Below, piece after piece: positions 5,536-6,637 of a stretch of DNA of 6,637 bases. A program made the position numbers and the translations under genes. The stretch is taken from positions 1 through 6,637 of the forward strand of contig DPVV01000195.1 of the NCBI GenBank assembly GCA_003526525.1, in the 5' to 3' direction. Every line of letters begins with the position of its first letter. Position 1 is the first letter of the stretch. Under the pieces are notes generated by a model. The model was given only the letters and a program-made list of their open reading frames with translations, was not told where the DNA came from and did not search any database. The DNA is from Lachnoclostridium phytofermentans. Lineage in GTDB: Bacteria > Bacillota > Clostridia > Lachnospirales > Lachnospiraceae.

Positions 5536-5610
5536 ATGTTAGTTTTACATTGGCGTGTTAACATCTTTGAGACAACTTCGTGTTATTCTTTAATTATCTT
5601 TGTAGCATAG
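5536..5610 (+). CDS. Possible 24-residue leader peptide ahead of the response regulator
   Basis: Within the transcript leader an ATG at 5536 follows AAGGG (5526-5530) by 5 nt. It opens a 24-codon frame (MLVLHWRVNIFETTSCYSLI, then IFVA) that stops with TAG at 5608-5610, 17 nt before the likely regulator start. It could couple or tune translation of the regulator. The sequence has no recognised family, and an ORF this short may arise by chance. Confidence 0.25.
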   Translation: MLVLHWRVNIFETTSCYSLIIFVA

Positions 5611-5627
5611 AAAGGCTGGTGGATCAC

Positions 5628-6287
5628 TTGCTGAATATTTTGATTGTAGAAGACGAGCTGGCAATCAATCAATTAATTTATATAAACTTGAGCGATGAAG
5701 GATACTGCTGTACGCGTGCTTATGACGGGGAAGAAGCAGCCGACCTCATTGAAAATAATAACTATGACCTGATTTTACTAGATATCATGCTTCCGAAAAT
5801 CAATGGATACGAATTATTTGAGTACATACGTCCATTGGGAACACCCGTAATTTTTATCACCGCTAAAACCGATATCAATGATCGAATCCGGGGGCTGCGA
5901 CTCGGAGCTGATGATTATATTTCCAAACCGTTTCAGGTGGGAGAACTGCTGGCGCGTGTGGAGGCAGTCCTTAGGCGTTTAGGAAAAAGCGAAAGGAAAA
6001 TTGAGCTGTATGACGTAACGATTGATTTGAATTCCCGGGAGGTGCGAAAAGACGGCCAACTAATTGAGCTGACCGTAAAAGAGTTTGAGCTGCTGATTCA
6101 GTTAATTCAAAATAAAAATGTAGCGCTCCAGCGCAGTTGGCTGTATGAGCGGGTGTGGGAAGGCGAGTTCACTGGCGAGACAAGGACGCTTGATACACAT
6201 ATCCAGCGTTTGAGAAAAAAGCTGGAATGGGAAGATCGTATCAAGACAGTATTCCGAATTGGCTATCGGCTTGAGGTAAGGAAATGA
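5628..6287 (+). CDS. OmpR/PhoB-family response regulator
   Basis: A two-domain DNA-binding response regulator of 219 residues counted from TTG 5628. The receiver domain has the acidic pair Glu8-Asp9 in 'ILIVEDE', phospho-acceptor Asp52 in 'LILLDIMLP', Thr78 in 'IFITAK' and Lys100 in 'DDYISKPF'. The C-terminal winged helix shows 'LTVKEFELLIQLIQNKN', 'TRTLDTHIQRLRKKL' and the closing 'FRIGYRLEV'. The frame is open back to GTG 5580, which would add 16 residues; I prefer TTG 5628 because it gives the usual 'MLNILIVEDE' opening and has GGTGG 5 nt upstream. GTG 5619 is a third option. Its stop overlaps the kinase start (ATGA), so the pair is co-translated. Divergence from the redox operon suggests that operon is its target; the stimulus is unknown. 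Confidence 0.93.
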   Translation: MLNILIVEDELAINQLIYINLSDEGYCCTRAYDGEEAADLIENNNYDLILLDIMLPKINGYELFEYIRPLGTPVIFITAKTDINDRIRGLRLGADDYISKPFQVGELLARVEAVLRRLGKSERKIELYDVTIDLNSREVRKDGQLIELTVKEFELLIQLIQNKNVALQRSWLYERVWEGEFTGETRTLDTHIQRLRKKLEWEDRIKTVFRIGYRLEVRK

Positions 6288-6637
6288 AGCTGTTTGCGAA
6301 AATCTTTCTCAGCGCAATGATCGTCCTCAGCGTCGCGTTATCCCTGTCTGGTTATTTGTTCATAACGTTGTCATACAAAAATGCGGTTGATCAGGAAACG
6401 CAGCGCGCAATGGATCAGTATCAGTATATCAAGTTTTTACTTCAGGGTGATCTTCTAAATCGACGGGATCAAATCAATAAAAACAATTTATCTGATCCGA
6501 TTTCTGAAAGCTTTTCAAAGCTCGCAGGTAAAAATTTACCTGGCTTATCAAGCGGCGGGAATTACATTTCTGTTTTTGGAGAAGATAAGATGTCAGTATA
6601 TTCGACCTTTCCCTCTGATCCGGGTATTAATATATCA
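6284..6637 (+). CDS. Sensor histidine kinase, N-terminal part (cut by window end)
   Basis: ATG 6284 overlaps the response regulator stop as ATGA and has TGAGG (6272-6276) 7 nt upstream. The frame stays open for 118 codons to the edge. Residues 1-7 are basic, residues 8-31 (FLSAMIVLSVALSLSGYLFI onward) form a membrane helix, and the rest, polar with 'NAVDQETQRAMDQYQYIKF' (33-51) and 'GNYISVFGEDKMSVYSTFP' (92-110), looks like the start of an extracytoplasmic sensor domain with a PAS/Cache-like strand pattern. HAMP, HisKA and ATPase domains would lie beyond the window, so kinase identity rests on position next to the regulator. No cysteines occur in the visible sensor part, so a direct thiol switch there is not apparent. 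Confidence 0.85.
   Translation, partial: MKLFAKIFLSAMIVLSVALSLSGYLFITLSYKNAVDQETQRAMDQYQYIKFLLQGDLLNRRDQINKNNLSDPISESFSKLAGKNLPGLSSGGNYISVFGEDKMSVYSTFPSDPGINIS

Larger units (their letters stand above)
5290..5579. other. Divergent control region between the redox operon and the two-component genes
   Basis: This spacer separates the minus-strand redox operon from the plus-strand regulator genes. Reading rightwards it holds the operon's ribosome site (5295-5301), a GATAAT-like element on the minus strand near 5325, the 14-bp direct repeat (5348-5383), and the plus-strand promoter (5471-5499). A 43-codon plus frame (5396-5527) crosses the promoter and is probably chance. Confidence 0.5.

Noticed and set aside
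5580..5627. GTG 5580 as the start of the response regulator
   Set aside because: The 16 extra residues are unlike the start of a receiver domain, overlap the leader frame and have no ribosome site; TTG 5628 gives the canonical N-terminus.
1..6637. Insertion sequences, CRISPR arrays, tRNA or rRNA genes, integrase or attachment sites
   Set aside because: Looked for on both strands by eye; no transposase or integrase motifs, spaced repeats or cloverleaf patterns were seen. A mobile-element origin of the redox module is therefore only an inference.

Overview
The window looks like an accessory stretch of a low-GC Firmicute, most likely a Clostridia member. The evidence is A/T-rich intergenic DNA, strong AAGGAG ribosome sites, TTG starts, and gene families typical of that class. 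Nothing in the sequence fixes the species.

Left part (1 to about 2990, all + strand) is a loose set of unrelated genes. It opens with the decayed 3' end of a Crp/Fnr-type regulator (one frameshift and one in-frame TGA), joined to a DUF1697 gene that has lost its N-terminal half. Then come a RibD-C/dihydrofolate-reductase-like protein (678-1199), a YjaB-like GNAT acetyltransferase (1258-1680), a 13-codon remnant, and a cytoplasmic GH88/GH105-type unsaturated glycuronyl hydrolase (1891-2868) with its own promoter. A UUCG-loop hairpin with a T tract follows at about 2969-2987.

The centre (2869-3241) is gene-poor. It holds that hairpin, a possible coding remnant and a strong intrinsic terminator (3113-3141) serving the minus-strand operon. 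Base composition becomes visibly richer in G+C to the right of it, suggesting a module boundary.

Right part (3113-6637) is the interesting unit: a divergent redox module. On the minus strand three overlapping genes read leftwards: a 49-residue membrane protein ending in a CxxC motif (CD1871A family; 5289-5140), a membrane polyferredoxin of NapH/CcoG-like build (5153-4266), and a TlpA-like thioredoxin lipoprotein with a CKPC active site (4288-3242). Divergently on the plus strand are an OmpR-family response regulator (5628-6287) and the start of its sensor kinase (6284 to the window end). The shared intergenic region carries a good sigma-A promoter for the two-component system and a 14-bp direct repeat with 22-bp period upstream of the redox operon, a plausible response-regulator site.

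My reading is an envelope thiol-redox relay. Cytoplasmic electrons pass through the Fe-S membrane protein, perhaps helped by the small CxxC protein, to the lipid-anchored thioredoxin, under control of the adjacent two-component system. The families are recognisable, but I know of no described function for the combination, so the functional model is inference.
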